NCBI GenBank assembly: GCA_027475525.1
Contig: JAMWFC010000028.1
Coordinates: 227,161 to 291,160, forward strand
Length of the DNA: 64,000 nt
Source: Macrolepiota albuminosa
Lineage: Eukaryota > Basidiomycota > Agaricomycetes > Agaricales > Agaricaceae
Direction of reading: 5' to 3'
Shown here: piece after piece, positions 34,990 to 45,657 of the stretch
How positions within the stretch are numbered: position 1 is the first letter of the stretch
Layout of the letters: every line of letters starts with the position of its first letter
Position numbers and translations under genes: made by a program
Notes under the pieces: generated by a model
Told to the model about the DNA's origin: nothing
The model's input: only the letters and a program-made list of their open reading frames with translations
Databases searched by the model: none

Positions 34990-36045
34990 CTAAGCTCCGC
35001 TGCACACAGCAGAGTAAGCATGGTCTCAGAAGACGACGTGAAGAGAGTCTTTGTGGTCATAGACACTGCATGGGCTGAGTCCACTACGGAGACATATGGA
35101 ATGGGTTTACTCCTATATCACGTGTTCTGCAATTTCTGAAATGTGCCAGAAGAGTCCAGAGCACCGGCTACTCACACCTTGCTGGAGGCCTTTGTAGCTG
35201 CCACCGTGGGAGCATACTGAAAATCTACCATAGAAAACTTCCTGGCCAGAATCAGAGCATGGCACCTTTTACATAACGTCGAGTGGAGGGTTGACGACTC
35301 TCAAATGCAAACTCTACTAAAAGCAGCTGATAGACTCGCACCACCGTCTTCGAAGAGGAAAAAAAGGCGCCCTTGCACGCCGAGTTTCCTAAAAGCCATT
35401 CACAAGCAGCTAGGACTTGACTCTTTGAACCCAGACCTGCTAGAGACAGCGGTGTTTGCATGTGCCACTACTTGTTTTTACAGTGCTGCACGCTTAGGAG
35501 AATTTACAGTGCCAACCCTAACATCATTTGACCTGCTTATACATGTCAAGCCCTCAGATGTCTCAAACTCAACAGACCAATCAGAGCTCACCACCATGGC
35601 CTTTTTCCTCCCGAGAACTAAGTCAGCTGCACACCACAAAAAGGTATCCTGGGCTGCTCAAAATGGGCTATCAGACCCAAAAGAAGCCCTAGCAAAACAC
35701 TTCAGGGTGAATGACCCACCGCCAAAAGGCCCTTTATTTGCATACAGAGACAAGAAGGGAAGATCAGTCCCTCTAACCAGAAAGAAATTCCTGGCAGTTC
35801 TAACCAGGGCAGCCAAAGCAGCCAACCTGGAGCCTCTACAAGGCCACAGCATCCACATAGGAGCCACTTTGGAGTATTTGATGAGGGGCATACCCTTCAA
35901 GGCTATGAAAGCCATTGGTTGCTGGACCAGCGATGCGTTCTATGGTTATCTTTCCAAACACAAACAAATTCTTGCTCCTTATTTACAGGCCGTGCCCTCC
36001 TTGCACGAGTTGATCTTGAGGTTAACACTTGCTTTTCAAAGGTAG
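34990..36045 (+). pseudogene. DIRS-like tyrosine recombinase, degraded
   Basis: Tyrosine recombinase in the same frame as the RT, with TGA codons near 35139 and 35218 in its N-terminal half and an open 246-codon C-terminal half (35305-36045). The first catalytic Arg is present (ARLGEF, 35491-35493). The box that should read HxxR reads HSIH, with His (CAC) at 35854-35856 where Arg is expected, a CG-to-CA transition. The region with the Tyr nucleophile follows (CWTSDAFYGYLSKH). It would integrate the element by recombination instead of DDE integrase. The HxxR loss and stops suggest it is dead. Confidence 0.8.
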
Positions 36046-36984
36046 TGAGGCATTATCCCAGGTGAGTTCCACAATTTTGCAGTCCACCGAGGAGCCACAC
36101 TAGATCATCAGGGAGATCGCAAGGGTCACCCATGCAATGCGTCGTGGACTCCTAAAATCTCAATCAGGGGAATCATGTACTTACTCCCTTGCTTCATAGG
36201 CTATTTGTCTTGAAAAACCTTCTCATTCTGTTGTGAGGGTTTGAAGCCCTTCATCATCGAAGGGTCTCACCCATTCCCCGTTTTAAACATCATATCAGCT
36301 TTATTGTTAATTATTGTATCACTAATACTGTCATATATATAACAAAATAAAACCACACGTGGTGAAGTCAAAGAGATAACATTGTAAGGCTAAGGGAAGG
36401 CAGATGATGATGAAAAGCCAGCATTTGCAATGCAACTCTTTTGCTTCTAATAAACATACCCAAGGCCAAGGTTCAACAGCATTTCCAACATGACATGCCA
36501 GACCAAACGTTCAGATGGGATGCCTAAGGGCTGCACAATTGTTCCCATCCACCAATGACATGCCAAAAATTGAGGAGCTGACTCAGTTTATTGAGTTGAC
36601 AGATATAAACCTCATTTAAAAACGCCATGCTAATCTGTATCCAAAATGGGAACAAATAGATTTCACCTGTTTCCTGCTTTGTTATGCTTTTAGAAAGAAG
36701 AGAAAAAAGACATGCCTTGATAGGTCAACACTGCTTTGAATGGGAAGACTTGTGTGGATAACGTGCCTTGTGTAGTTATGAACAAGAAGGATTATCAGGC
36801 AAAGGTTATTTCATTTCCAGATCATGAGAAGCAGGGTAAAGTGCTTGTCAGGCCGAAATGGGTCACAGTCTACTCTCAATGTGAATTTGTCAATTGTTCC
36901 TGCTGAAAAGTCTCAGGCACAAAAGCATAGAGAATTGCAATTGATGTTCCTCCAAAGTGACAGCTAAGTATTGTATTGTTGAGT
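36046..36984. other. No gene seen, possible 3' part of DIRS-like locus
   Basis: AT-moderate sequence without long open frames. Terminal repeats of the DIRS element were not identified. Confidence 0.5.
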
Positions 36985-37800
36985 TTTAAATGAATGAATG
37001 AATGAAATTTATTTTTACTGCTAGCAAGCCGCTATGCAGGGCTAAAAAGCGGGGGTAGGGCTATAATGTGCTCTACACCTAGTAAGTAATCTGATGGTCT
37101 ATCTATCTGTGGCATGGGTTACATTGCAGACTCCTCTGAGTGGAACATGTAGTTGATGGGGGTGGTCAGGTGTCCGTGGTAGGGGGGGGGGGGTTCATTA
37201 CTTGTGTTCTCCTGGTGTGTCTGCATACACAGGGTGTCTTGACCTCCCATGGTGTGTGGCCCCAGTTCTGCTATTACTGTTTCTTTTTATGCTGTGGACT
37301 TTTCTCTCCCCCTAATCCTCTCTTCCATCCCCTCATTCACCCTCGACTAGTCCATAATCTGTCTTCTATCCCCTTCCATTCTCCTCCACCAGCTCTCCTC
37401 CTCCTTGTTGTTCTTGTTGTTGTCTAATGTTGGCATTTCTTGTTGTACTCTTTTCTCTCCCATTTTTGTGAATGTGACTGTTTTGGTTAGGAACTTGACC
37501 ATTACTTTGAGCCTGTCCTTTGTGCCCAGCAGTACTCTCAATTTCATCTGCTCATCCGCTTCCCTCAATATGTACCAGTGTTCTTTGTATCTTGGACAGT
37601 CCTGGATGATGTGTTCCTGCATTTGGAATCAATGTCCACATGGGCAACCTATTGGTTTGTTAGGTACAAACTTGGCATAGTACTCACCAATAAATGCATG
37701 TTTTGTTCAACACTGTGTGAGTCTCCCAAACACTTCTCTCAGGGTGTGTGTGACATGTTCTCATAGTTTCCATCTCAGACTCAGTCTATTTGCTATGGTT
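36985..37800 (-). pseudogene. LINE 3' end: RNase H-side C-terminus
   Basis: Minus-strand 3' part of a non-LTR retrotransposon. The decayed frame reads TKHAFIGEYYAKFVPNKPIG, then CPCGH (37648-37630 region), then EHIIQDCPRYKEH and LLGTKDRLKVMVKFLTK. This is the zinc-binding tail typical of fungal LINE ORF2. Its 3' end is a short CATT repeat on the coding strand (about 36988-37010), a usual LINE tail. It may be the displaced end of the LINE at 43278-59470. Confidence 0.7.
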
Positions 37801-38444
37801 GTTGAATTTTGAGATTCAAATACCTGCTTATTCCACCAGCACCAATCAATGCAGACATGATGAATATAGATATCATCACCAAGGCAACAGGATAATCCTA
37901 CCAAAGATAGGCCGGTGAGATGTAATCTCCAAGTAGATCACAAAGATGAAGTTTTGATTGATTGCCTACAGTCAAAGAATGACTATGCATTGCCACAAAT
38001 GAATTAGAATGAGCAGTAATGCAGGACTGGGAGAGTACTGTTCAATTGGGCTATATCTACTCCATTGCAGCTCATACTTGGACAATAATTGGGAATATTA
38101 AAAGCATTACAAGAGTCAAGATTGAGGTGTAGTGAACAACCCCACCACTTGGTTGTCTGGTTCGATGGAGTTGAAGATCCTGCCACAGTGGCAACAGTTG
38201 TTGTAGCTGTGGATGTATGAACAAATGTTGGCTGGACAATGAATGCAGAATGTCATTGATTCAAGTTGAGATCCCACCAGACACTGTTGTAATAGAAAGG
38301 ACAACTCCTTCCCAGGTCTCACAGCAGTCAACATAGACTTTGAAATTGAGTAAATATATACTTTGAGAAACAGGGGAGTGAACATTGCTTACAGTCAACT
38401 TAACGTTGATACATATCTATCTTTTGTTGACTTGGCAGTCTGCC
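37801..38444 (-). other. Unrecognised decayed reading frame
   Basis: A minus-strand frame at about 38186-37860 gives a Cys/Ser/Asn/Thr-rich stretch (WWGCSLHLNLDSCNAF, NYCPSMSCNG) with several stops. No family recognised. Confidence 0.3.
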
Positions 38445-41400
38445 AACGTTAAGGAGGACTATCCTGGCTATGGAAAGCAAACCCTGACATCAACTGGAGG
38501 ATGCTAACCATGATGTTCCTGGGACCTGAGGACCACCTGACAACTGCTGTACACCTCCAGGCCCTTGGAAGTGATCTGACACCCAAAACCCCAAGCTCCA
38601 GAACCAGTCCCATGCCCTCTAGCCCAATGCCCTCAACCACACCCCCAATGCCCACCCAAGTCTGCAAGGCCCCTGACTGACCCCTCAACATCCCTTGGAA
38701 CAAGTACAAGGAATTGAATTACCTGACCCAGTCTCAGATATACACTCCTCCCATTCCAACTTGTGGCCTGACATCTCCAATTGACCTGGAGGTGCTCAAC
38801 ATCAAGATCATCAGAGCTGCCCTCTTCACCTGTCTCATGCAGAAAGGGACCCCCACATTCCAGTTGCACACCTTGCCCTCTCTCTTCTGGAAGAACACTT
38901 ACAAGTAGATGCTGTCCCCTCAGAAAAAAAGACTGAGGAACAAATCTTACAAGAAGTAGTTCCCCCAAAGTACCATGAATTTGCTAACATGTTCTCCAAA
39001 GGAGATGCCAAGGAGATTCCCCCTCACTGCTCCTACAACTATACAAGGAAGGGGCCTGCCCACCCTTTGGCAAAGTATACAACATGTTGGAAGTCAAACT
39101 ACATGCTCTCAAGGACTATCTTGACAAAATGCTTGAAAAAGGGTTCATCTGCCCCTTGGCTTCCACTGCCAGAGCCCTAGTTCTATTTGCCAAAAAGAAG
39201 GATGGCTTGCTTCAACTCTGTGTTGACTACAGAGGACTCAACAAGATCACCAAGAAGAACCACTACCCACTCCCACTCATTGGTGATCTGGTCAACTGAC
39301 TCCACAGCACTAAGGTTTACACAAAGATTGATCTTTGCTCTAGTTACAATAATGTCTGCATTGCCCTGGGACATGAGTGGAAGACCATGTTCTATATATG
39401 GTATGGTCTGTTCAGGTATCTTGTAATGCCTTTCAGAATGACTAACTCCCCTGCCACATTCCAATACTTCATGAACAACATCTTCCACAACATGAGCAAC
39501 ATCTTTGTCATTGTCTACCTGGACAACATCCTCATTTACTCTGACTCAAAGGAAGATCACCAGAAGCACATCTGGCAAGTCCTCAAACACCTCCAGGAGC
39601 ACAACCTCCATGCCAAGCCTGAGAAGTGCTTGTTCTACACCAACAAGGTTGAGTATCTCAGTGTTATAGTATCTCTGAACGGCGTTCACATGGACCCCCA
39701 CAAGGTTGAGGCCATTGTCAACTGGCCATAGCCTCAGAACATCAAGGAAGTACAGTCTTTCCTGGGTTTTGCTAACTTCTACCAGAGGTTTATAGATAAC
39801 TACTCTGGTATCACAAAACTCCTCAACTGGCTCACATGCAAGGACATTGCATGGAACTGGGACAGTAAGTGCCAGAGTGTCTTTAACTTGCTCAAGGAGG
39901 CCTTCACAGTCATCCCCATACTCTGGCACTACAACTCCACCCTCCTGATCATCCTGGAATGTGATGCCTCCAACTATGCCATTGCCAGGATTCTCTCGTA
40001 AATGGAATCTGACAGCAGTAAACCCTGGCCAGTTGCCTTCTACACCCAGTCCATGATCAATGCCAAGCTCAACTATGACATCTATGACAAGGAACTCCTC
40101 ACCATCATTGAAGCTTTCAAGCAGTGGCAAGCCTACCTCAAAGAGGCCCAACACCAGATTCAGGTCTACTTGGATCAGAATAACCTGCAGTACTTTACCA
40201 TGACCAAGCAACTGAGTCAATATCAGACCTAGTGGTCCAAGATCCTCTTGGAATACAACTTCACAATCTAGTACTGCCCAGGATGACTTGGAGCTAAACC
40301 CAATGCACTCACTTAACAACCTGATGTCTACTCCAAGAAGTCATTTGAAGCAGAACCCAATGCATTCAATCATTGTGTGGTGATCCCTCTCAAACATCTA
40401 AATGCTGTACTGATCCTAAACAATGAAGGAACTGTGAGCCAGATCTGCCATGCCCCCCGAGACAAGTACTTCACCAATCATGATCTCCACAATTCCCTCA
40501 ACAGAACTAACCTGGATCCTGCCTTCTCCCCATCCCCTGACAAAAAGCTTCTCCTCTGGGATGGCCGCATCTATGTCCCATATCATGCCTGACTTTGATA
40601 CAACATTCTTCACCAGCACCATGACCACAAGCTCTGGGGACACCCCAGGATACATAAGACCCTTCAGCTTGTCTCTCAAACTTACTTCTGGCCAGGACTG
40701 AAGAAGGACATAACCTGCTACATTTGATCATGCAAACCCTGCCTTTGAGCCAAGGTCTCCTGACACTGGCCCTACAGACTCCTGAAACCCTTGCTGGTCA
40801 GATGACACCTCTGGTCCTCAATATCCATGGATCACATTATCAAACTCCCAGAATCAGGTCTTTGCCAAACAAAGACTCCCAGACAACATTGTCTTTGACT
40901 GTGGCCCACTTTTTATATCCAAGTTTTAGACCTCCCTGTATAAGGCCCTCAAAGTAGAGACTAACCTCTCTACCACCTACTACCTGGAAACTGACAGCCA
41001 AACCAAAAGGGTCAACCAGTCCCTCAAACAGTACCTCTGGCTATACGTCAACTACTTGCAGGATGACTGGCATGCTGAGCTTCTCCTAGCTGAGTTCACC
41101 TACAACAACATACTGCACTCCACCACCAGGGTATTGCCCTTCTTTGCCAATAAAGGGTACTACTCTCGACTGACCCTCTTGCTCTAGGACATCCTGTCAC
41201 ATACTGTCCACAAGGTTGCCCAGGATCTCTGGTCTCTTCACAAGTTCCTCTGGGAAGAGATTGACATTGCAAACCAGGTCTATGTGAAATACACTGACTG
41301 AAAATGAGAAGACACCCCTGACTGGGTCCCTGGAACAAAGGTATGGTTAGATCAATGCCACCTCTGCACCTGTCAGCCCTCTCTAAAACTTGATCACAAG

Positions 41401-41830
41401 TGCCTCTGCCTATTCAAGATCTTGAAGAAAGTCTCATCCCACACCTACAAGCTCAACCTCCCTCCAGGACTCAAAGGTCTGCACCTGGTCTTCCACATCT
41501 GCCTCCTAGAACAACCCCCAGACCCCTTTCCTAAACAACACCCTGAATGCCTTCCCCCAGTCAGGATTGAAGACAAATACCACTACAAGGTTGAAGACAT
41601 CCTCAACTCCTGGGACATCTGCAGACAACTCCACTTCCTCATATGATGGAAGAAATATGGCCTGGAAAATAACACTTGGGAGCTGTGCTGCAACCTTGAA
41701 GGGGCCCTCAACAAGCTTCAGGACTTTGAACAATGATGCCCAGGAAACACTCCCTCCAGGCACAGGATTCACAGATGGCAGTAGTAGGCGTAACCCCTGC
41801 CTCTGGACTCAATAAAGATTCAACTCCCAC
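38445..41830 (+). pseudogene. Gypsy element C (marY1-like) pol remnant
   Basis: Plus-strand degraded Gypsy pol, 5'-truncated in the protease region (LSWLWKANPDINW at 38450). RT starts near 38950 ([14 protein letters not shown]), then [26 protein letters not shown]-type box and FVIVYLDNILIYSD, where the active-site second Asp is Asn (39525-39527). RNase H is near 39950-40200 (ECDASNYAIA, VYLDQNNLQYF). Integrase is decayed (40600-41300: ETDSQTKRVNQSL). A chromodomain lies at 41575-41740 (YKVEDILNS, ENNTWELCCNLE). There are stops and shifts throughout. It resembles the marY1 type known from agaricomycetes and is distinct from A and B. LTRs were not found. Confidence 0.85.
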
Positions 41831-42009
41831 ATATATTTCCTGTTTTTTTTTGTGTTTTTTCTATTCTACCCTTTCTAATACTTCAAAAGGCCCAGGAGTT
41901 TTCCTCTCCAGAATAAAGCCCAGAGAAGTCTCCTAGTCCTACAGCCCATCTTCTTTATACTACTTATTCAACCCCAAGTCCCAAATGAGCAAGTATATAC
42001 ATTTTATTT
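41831..42009. other. AT-rich gap
   Basis: Poly-T tracts and short AT repeats; nothing coding seen. Confidence 0.5.
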
Positions 42010-42996
42010 TTAGCTACTGTTACAATATTTTACAGTACACATCAAAAAATAAAAGGATCTGTGAAACAAGAAAGATTGACTAGTAGGGGGCCTCCAGACC
42101 CCCCTCTCCCTCCCCACCTTCCCCAGGACCTGCCAGCCATCCATGGAATCCCTCCTCCCCCTTCTGGACATGCTTCTATGAGGCCTCTTCCACCAGTTTG
42201 GTTCCAGAAAGGGAGCTATTCCCTCTTGTCCAGAACCCATTTGAACCATGTCTTCAGGGCCGGGACATTCCTCTGCTAACAAGCTGCCACTACTCTCCCC
42301 AACAGGTCTAAACTCCACTCTACCCTGGGAGTCATCAATTTGGGCCATTGCCTCTCCTGCAGCAACCCAAGCACTGTGGCCACCCTGTCCAGAAGCAGCC
42401 GGTGCTCCTGAGCCCAGCCTGGAGATGTCAGTAGAGGTATATCTGGAGAGGGAGGACACTCATTTAGAGAAGCCATACAGGCAACCACAATATCCCATAG
42501 CAAGATCCCCAGGGGCCCCTGATTTGGGGAGACCTGCTCCAGCCTGGCCTGCAGCGCATTCTGCTAGCTTCCAGGCAACTTGTGCTGCCTCCAAATCCTG
42601 AAGCACTGCTTCTCAATCCTCCTCCATCCATCTCCAAGCAGCCACTTCCTGCCTCACTCACTCCTTGCTGCATGCCAGGGAAGTCTGAATCCCCCAGAGG
42701 TGCACTGCCATTGCCTGGTGACAATCTGTGAGGTCTCTGCACTCCCACTTGGCCTGCTCTAGGCACTCCTGGAGAGCCCCCACATCAACACCTAGCAGCT
42801 GCCCTGACAAGGGCAAAAATGCCATCAGGGACAGATGCAGTGGGGAGGCCAGTGGCAGGGTCTCAGAGGACAAGCACACCCTCTTTGATGGTCCAGAGAA
42901 GGGCTGGATGACACCTGTTGCTTCCCCTTGTCTAGGTATACACCCCACTCTCTGCTGACTCCAGCCCAAGTCACCTTGGCGTGTGACTAAGACCAT
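42010..42996 (-). pseudogene. Unrecognised minus-strand open frame, decayed
   Basis: Three overlapping open pieces on the minus strand read as one decayed protein. It begins near 42996 (GDLGWSQQR), with a helical Gln/Glu/Ala/Leu-rich centre (VGALQECLEQAKWECRDL, EAAQVAWKLAECAAGQAG) that looks like a coiled coil. The C-terminus is Gly/Ser/Pro-rich (SRLGSGAPAASGQGG), then basic (SMSRRGRRD). Base composition is GC-rich against AT-rich neighbours. It might be a gag-type or structural gene of another element inserted in the LINE. Function not assigned. Confidence 0.4.
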
Positions 42997-43277
42997 AGGC
43001 CAAGCTCACCCCCCTCCTGCAGGTGCCGCTGGTGGGGCCCCACTGACCAGCACTACCCAACTAGATTCCCCCAGACCCTCCAGATGACCCTACCTCTAGC
43101 TCCACAACCTAATTCATCTCCTCCACCCCTATCCTTCAGATCACCCCTTTCAAAGGCCACTCCTGCTCTTGCAACAAGCAACATGCCCTCTACAGAGCCA
43201 ACATGGAGCACCGCTTGTGGTTGAGCTGGTAAGTGTCACAGACCAAAGTATCCTTCCAGAATGAAGGACTCAGAGCC

Positions 43278-45109
43278 TCAAAAAGACAAGGCACTACCTG
43301 GCAAGCACAGTGTACATACTGAGACCAATGTCAGCAGAAAGCCCAGAGGTACAGAATTGCTTACCAGCCCATTGCTAACACACCACTTATGAGTGGGAAC
43401 AATGGGGTGGAACATTATGTTGTGCTTTTTTGCTACTTGCAGCATTCTCTGTATAGATGTGGAGAGGCCTTTTGCCATAGCTCTAGTGTTCACTGTTATG
43501 TTCTGTAGTATTAGATTTGTTAGGATTTTACTATTGTTTCTGTGCATTTTTGCTATCTTTATATTTATTATTTTATTAGCTAGTATTGCTCATTTTCGAT
43601 GTTCATTATTAAGTGCCAGGAATCTTTATGCTTTCATTAACTCAATTGCCTCATTTCTTATCTTTAGGTTGAAGACCTTTCTTCCACCAACTTCCAGCAG
43701 TAGTTATAAAGTATTTATACTAATCATCTGTTGTGACTCACTGTTCCACAGGAATTTGTTCATCATTCTTGTCAGTAGACTTTTTATTTGTTTAGGCATA
43801 CTCTGCACTCATGTCTGGTATTGAGTACATCTTCCTATCACCATATTTATTATTAACCTCCTTCCTTTAATTGTTGATTTCTCTTTATTCTATTTTTTAG
43901 GTCTCTTAATACTACTTCTATAGTTGGTGTCTACATGCTCACATTTTTCACTTTGTTTCCAATAAATGTTCTTAGCAATCACATTGCTTCACCATCTCTT
44001 GCTTATCTGAGATGATCTAGCTGGCATTTTTTGTTCTCCATATTGTTAGTATATTATTTCTGTGTTCTTCTGTCCTCACTGGGACAATTACTGTTTTTGA
44101 GATATTAAACCTTGCTCTTGATGCTGAACACCATTCTCTGAGCAACTCTTATAGTTTCTTGAAACCATCTTCCTCACTGCGGTAGACAGTAGTGTCATCT
44201 GCAAAAAGAGTTGTGATCAGTCTTTCTGCATTCACATCCAACTCAATCCTCTTCAGGTTTGATGATCTGAGCATCTGGGCAAGAGATCTGATTGCAATGT
44301 TGAAAAAAAGGCAGAATAGGGGGTCTCCCTGTCATACCCTTCTTGTTATCTTATAGCTATTACTTACTTCACTATTCAATATAATCCTTGTGTAGGCGTC
44401 ACTGTATAGTGCTTTGACAATGTTAATAAATCCTTTTGGTACTCCAAACTTTCTCATAGCTCTCCAGAAGAAAGTGTGAAGGATTCTATTATATGTCTTT
44501 TCTTGATCTAGGCACACAATTATCCCATTCTTTTCTGTTATTTTACACCATTCTATTACTGTATGGGCTAGCTCTGTTTGGTTCTTGATTCTCCTTCCTT
44601 TCATGAAATCAGCTTGATTACTGTGAATTATGCTTGGGGCTACTTTGCCTAGCTTCATCAACAGAGCTTTAGTCATTATTTTATAGTTAGCATTTAGCAC
44701 TGTGATTGGGCAATAATTCCCAATGTCTATTTTATCTTCCTTTTTATATAAGAGACATATCTATCTCTTAGCAAATCACATCTCCTCTTTCATTTAATTC
44801 TCTTGTATGTCCCAGAAGACTACTGCTAGGGCTTCTGCTATGTCAAAATCTAGTTTCTTATCTTCCTGAGCTGTTTCATAGTGTATCACTGGTTCTTTCC
44901 ACAATTCATGTATGATGCCATCCAGGCCTGCCACTTTTCCATTTTGAAGCTTATCTATTGTATCTTTTACATCACCTCTTATAATCTTCATGCTTAATAG
45001 TTCTCTCTCTTCTCTGTTCAGTCTTGTCTTAATCTTTTCCAGAATTTTTTTTCATTTTTTCCTTATGGTCTCTATGATTTGTAGGGACATCTTTCTTCTG
45101 GAGTGATTC
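43278..45109 (-). pseudogene. LINE ORF2, RT half (3' of B2 insertion)
   Basis: Non-LTR retrotransposon RT on the minus strand. The finger motif LQNGKVAGLDGIIHELWK lies near 44950, then SNQADFMKGRRIKNQ and VCLDQEKTYNRI near 44600-44500, QGDPLFCLFFNIAI near 44330, and the catalytic box FADDT at 44205-44191. The thumb region follows (MPKQIKSLLTRMMNKFLWN, NEAIELMKA at 43800-43600). Stops include TGA at the RR(V)-RQGDP site, fitting CGA to TGA. Sequence ends near 43278, where it is replaced by other DNA. It continues upstream across the B2 insertion at 56648. Confidence 0.82.
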
Positions 45110-45114
45110 ATGAT
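45110..45114. other. B2 target-site duplication, left (ATGAT)
   Basis: ATGAT directly before the left LTR; the same bases follow the right LTR at 56643-56647. Confidence 0.9.
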
Positions 45115-45288
45115 TGTAACTGGAGGTTACAAGCTAGAACTATCTTGTGTGTATCACACAGTGCTAAATCAGACCGCAGTATTGGATTTGACTAGTACTA
45201 GAGTGAAAACAAGATGTTGTTCTTATGTAATACTCTACTGAATGATTATAGCGTTGTTGACGCTAGTTACAAGTGTGACTCCATTAAA
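45115..45288 (-). repeat. B2 3' LTR
   Basis: 174 bp, aligned without gaps to 56469-56642. Its coding-strand start is mutated (TTTAAT for TGTAAC). The polypurine tract TTGGGGGGTA lies just outside (about 45289-45298). Confidence 0.92.
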
Positions 45289-45657
45289 TACCCCCCAATG
45301 AGACCAAATTCTTGGTCTTAGGAAGGGAGTTGGAGCAAAATGAAAGATGCACGGTAGTGCAAGCAACAGACAAATAAAGACGAGTAACATGTGTATCACG
45401 TTGTTGCAAAACGTTAGCATTTGTTTGCAGTGTAAATGTGTCATCTGGACACAATAGAAAGCAGTCCTTATTAGACGGGTGTGCAGGTTGTGCCAGCAGT
45501 AGAGAAGATATGAGTATATATATACAAAAAAAACAAAAAACAAATTAGAGTGACCCCTCCTCTGGGTCCGCTGTATCTACACATGACTCTGGAGTGCGTA
45601 TCAGCTGGAAAATTTTGAGTGAATTATTCGGAGGTACCTACACAACAAAATATGGGT

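Noticed and set aside
37140..37427. Plus-strand frame over the LINE 3' end
   Set aside because: The opposite strand carries clear LINE motifs, and the plus frame is low-complexity complement.
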